NCBI GenBank assembly: GCA_022567895.1
Contig: JADFGC010000008.1
Location: 1-31,567, forward strand
Source of the DNA: DRGT01 sp022567895
GTDB lineage: Archaea; Thermoproteota; Nitrososphaeria; Nitrososphaerales; Nitrosopumilaceae
Reading direction: 5' to 3'
Length of the DNA stretch: 31,567 bases
This document shows positions 30,303-31,567 of the stretch, in pieces. Positions within the stretch are counted from its first letter, which is position 1. The number at the start of each line of letters is the position of its first letter. The translations under genes were made by a program, and so were the position numbers. The notes beneath the pieces were generated by a model that had not been told where the DNA came from, ran no database searches, and saw nothing but the letters and a program-made list of their open reading frames with translations.

Positions 30303-30386
30303 AATGAAGTACAAAACTCGCTGGAGACATTATTAACGTTTAACAAAAGAAAAGCTGAATAGAAAGAAGTATTGTGATGTGTAATA

Positions 30387-31097
30387 ATGGATAAAGATTT
30401 TTCTAAAGAAGAAAAAGATGGATTGTACAAAGCAATTTTTTCTAGACGAGATGTTAGATCGCATTTTACATCAAAATCAATTGATGAAGAAATTCTAACC
30501 AGAATTTTAAAGGCTGCCCATCATGCACCATCAGTTGGATTTTCACAACCATGGAACTTTATTTTGATAAAAGATGAAGATACAAAAAAGAAAATTAAGG
30601 AATCTTTCGAAAGAGAAAGAGAACTTTCTTCAGATATGGTCAAAGAACCCAGAAAATCAAAATATCTGTCTTTTAAGTTAGAAGGAATTCTTGATTCACC
30701 AGTAAATCTTTGTGTCACTTATGACCCATCTAAATTTGGACCTTTTGTAATTGGAAGAACCAGTATTCCAGATACAGGAATTTACAGTGTTTGTTGTGCT
30801 GTACAAAATTTGTGGTTAGCTGCAAGAACAGAAGGAATAGGGGTTGGTTGGGTTAGCATTCTTTCAAATGATGTTCTGAAAAATGTCCTAAATCTTCCGG
30901 ATTATGTAACACCAATTGCTTACTTGTGTTTGGGTTATGTAGAAAAATTTGCAGAGAAACCTGATCTAGAACAGGCAGGTTGGCTTCCAAGACTGAATCT
31001 AAAAGATGTTGTATATTATGAAAAATGGGAACAAAAACAAAATTCTGATTGGAATAAAATTCAGGAATTAATTAAAACAAATCTTGATTACGCTTAA
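30387..31097 (+). CDS. bluB: 5,6-dimethylbenzimidazole synthase (BluB)
   Basis: 236 aa. BluB splits reduced FMN with oxygen to form 5,6-dimethylbenzimidazole, the lower ligand of vitamin B12. Within the nitroreductase fold the BluB-specific stretches are RRDVRSHF near the N-terminus, AAHHAPSVGFSQPWNFILI, GRTSIPDTGIYSVCCAVQNL followed by WLAARTEGIGVGWVSIL, and YLCLGYVEKF with the end ..LEQAGWLPRLNLKDVVYYEKW. Plain nitroreductases lack these. The reaction needs O2, which fits an aerobic ammonia oxidiser, and marine Thaumarchaeota are known B12 producers. No other cobalamin gene lies in the window. It stands between two tRNA genes. Confidence 0.88.
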   Translation: MDKDFSKEEKDGLYKAIFSRRDVRSHFTSKSIDEEILTRILKAAHHAPSVGFSQPWNFILIKDEDTKKKIKESFERERELSSDMVKEPRKSKYLSFKLEGILDSPVNLCVTYDPSKFGPFVIGRTSIPDTGIYSVCCAVQNLWLAARTEGIGVGWVSILSNDVLKNVLNLPDYVTPIAYLCLGYVEKFAEKPDLEQAGWLPRLNLKDVVYYEKWEQKQNSDWNKIQELIKTNLDYA

Positions 31098-31121
31098 ATA
31101 ATTACTTGCTTGTTTTTTGCT

Positions 31122-31216
31122 GGGCTTGTGGCGCAGAGTCATAAAGTGACGCGAAACATGGATAGCGCAGTAGCCTCCTAAGTTACAGGTCGAGGGATCG
31201 AAGCCCTCCAAGCCCG
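31122..31216 (+). tRNA. tRNA-Arg(CCT) with a ~20-nt D-loop insertion
   Basis: The acceptor GGGCTTG (31122-31128) pairs with CAAGCCC (31209-31215), with discriminator G31216. The anticodon stem GTAGC/GTTAC encloses CTCCTAA, so the anticodon is CCT (31177-31179), arginine AGG. The T arm is GAGGG-ATCGAAG-CCCTC, with A rather than T at position 54. The D stem GCGC/GCGC (31131-31134 and 31165-31168) encloses 30 nt instead of 7-12. The normal D-loop parts AG... and ...TGGATA are at the two ends, so about 20 extra bases lie between. A noncanonical intron is the best explanation. CCA is not encoded. Confidence 0.85.
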
Positions 31217-31243
31217 TTTTAAAAAATTTGGAAATAGTTTCCG

Positions 31244-31251
31244 TTTAAATA
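31244..31251 (+). promoter_or_regulatory. TATA box of the FMN reductase gene
   Basis: TTTAAATA centred 26-27 nt before the GTG start at 31274, predicting a leaderless mRNA and supporting the GTG as the true start. Confidence 0.5.
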
Positions 31252-31273
31252 CATTAACAATTCGAAACACGTT

Positions 31274-31567
31274 GTGAAGATTGTAGTTATTTCTGGTAGT
31301 CCAAGAAAGACTGCAAATACACAGATTATGATGAAATATGTTTACGAATATGCAAAATCAAAAAATGAAAATACAAAATTCATTAATCTTTCAGAAGGAG
31401 GTATAGATTACTATACTGGACCAGGTGTTGAATACGGTGAAAAAACAAAACAAGCAACCAAAGATGTTATGGAAGCCGATGTTTGGCTAATTGGAACACC
31501 GATTTACAATTCATTTTTTAGCTCTGCTTTGAAAAATCTGTTCGAGTTTGTGAATTACAAAAAAACT
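31274..31567 (+). CDS. NADPH-dependent FMN reductase family protein (partial)
   Basis: Ninety-eight codons from GTG 31274 run off the right edge. The N-terminus VKIVVISGSPRKTANTQIMM carries the flavodoxin-like FMN phosphate loop SGSPRKTANT, and ADVWLIGTPIYNSFFSSALK is the second FMN-contact segment (TPxYN). LKNLFEFVN is the usual following helix. The family reduces FMN or quinones with NADPH. Proximity to bluB, which consumes reduced FMN, is suggestive: this enzyme might supply it. The C-terminus and the exact subfamily are not visible. Confidence 0.85.
   Translation, partial: MKIVVISGSPRKTANTQIMMKYVYEYAKSKNENTKFINLSEGGIDYYTGPGVEYGEKTKQATKDVMEADVWLIGTPIYNSFFSSALKNLFEFVNYKKT

Noticed and set aside
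30168..30362. Plus-strand 64-codon frame over the tRNA-Val
   Set aside because: It reads antisense through the tRNA and overlaps the end of the LEA14-like gene.
1..31567. CRISPR array, insertion sequence, prophage or integrated element
   Set aside because: No regularly spaced repeats, transposase or integrase motifs, or attachment-site duplications at the three tRNA genes were seen.

Overview
The window is a low-GC stretch (roughly one third G+C by eye) of an archaeal chromosome. It encodes the archaeal replication set (RfcS, GINS, MCM, Hel308), aIF6, a proteasome beta subunit, the archaeal termination nuclease aCPSF1, the archaeal lipid enzyme glycerol-1-phosphate dehydrogenase and an AglH-type GlcNAc-1-phosphate transferase. 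Secreted proteins with IPSWIK...GYW repeats, many TTG starts, TATA boxes about 26 nt upstream of start codons (leaderless mRNAs) and a B12-type BluB point to a marine-type Thaumarchaeota/Nitrososphaerota, close to Nitrosopumilus or Nitrosarchaeum. That placement is inference. Three N runs (99, 99 and 100 bases) show a scaffolded draft assembly.

Layout. 1-2515: the 3' end of an exported protein gene, a hotdog lyase, a PAC2 protein, a rhodanese and five very small proteins, three of them Cys-rich. 2566-6276: hisS, aIF6, a Sulfolobus-type ferredoxin, tRNA-Ser(TGA) and rfcS. 6384-12194: a tightly packed operon gins-mcm-hel308-aglH-small membrane protein, with joints overlapping by 4 nt or directly abutting. 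12204-14919 (minus): ilvE, a Gfo/Idh/MocA sugar dehydrogenase, a Trm112-like protein and a hexapeptide acyltransferase, probably one operon. 15087-19161: an accessory-looking section with a roadblock-like protein, two secreted proteins sharing an unrecognised Cys/Trp domain, a TrmB-type regulator with inverted repeats upstream, and several small proteins. 19176-29619: housekeeping genes (M24 peptidase, PP-loop tRNA-thiolation enzyme, SepF, aCPSF1 plus psmB, egsA, FKBP, class V aminotransferase, nadM, rtcA, CopD-like). 29702-31567: a LEA14-like lipoprotein-type anchor protein, an unusual tRNA-Val, bluB, a tRNA-Arg with an oversized D-loop, and the start of an FMN reductase.

How it works together. 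The dominant themes are DNA replication (clamp loader divergent from the GINS/MCM/Hel308 operon), tRNA and RNA metabolism (hisS, thiolation enzyme, aCPSF1, RtcA, three tRNAs), surface glycan synthesis (AglH plus the WbpB/WbpD-like pair) and cofactors (NadM, BluB).

No CRISPR array, insertion sequence, rRNA or prophage was seen. The least ordinary signals are: the tRNA-Arg D-loop insertion; the tRNA-Val with C at both positions 33 and 55; the shared domain of two secreted proteins around a TrmB regulator; unlisted leaderless small proteins; a GATC cluster between the replication genes; and paired hairpins at the mcm/hel308 joint. The 100-N gap in the aCPSF1 gene probably stands for about one missing base, whereas the gap in hel308 is probably too short.
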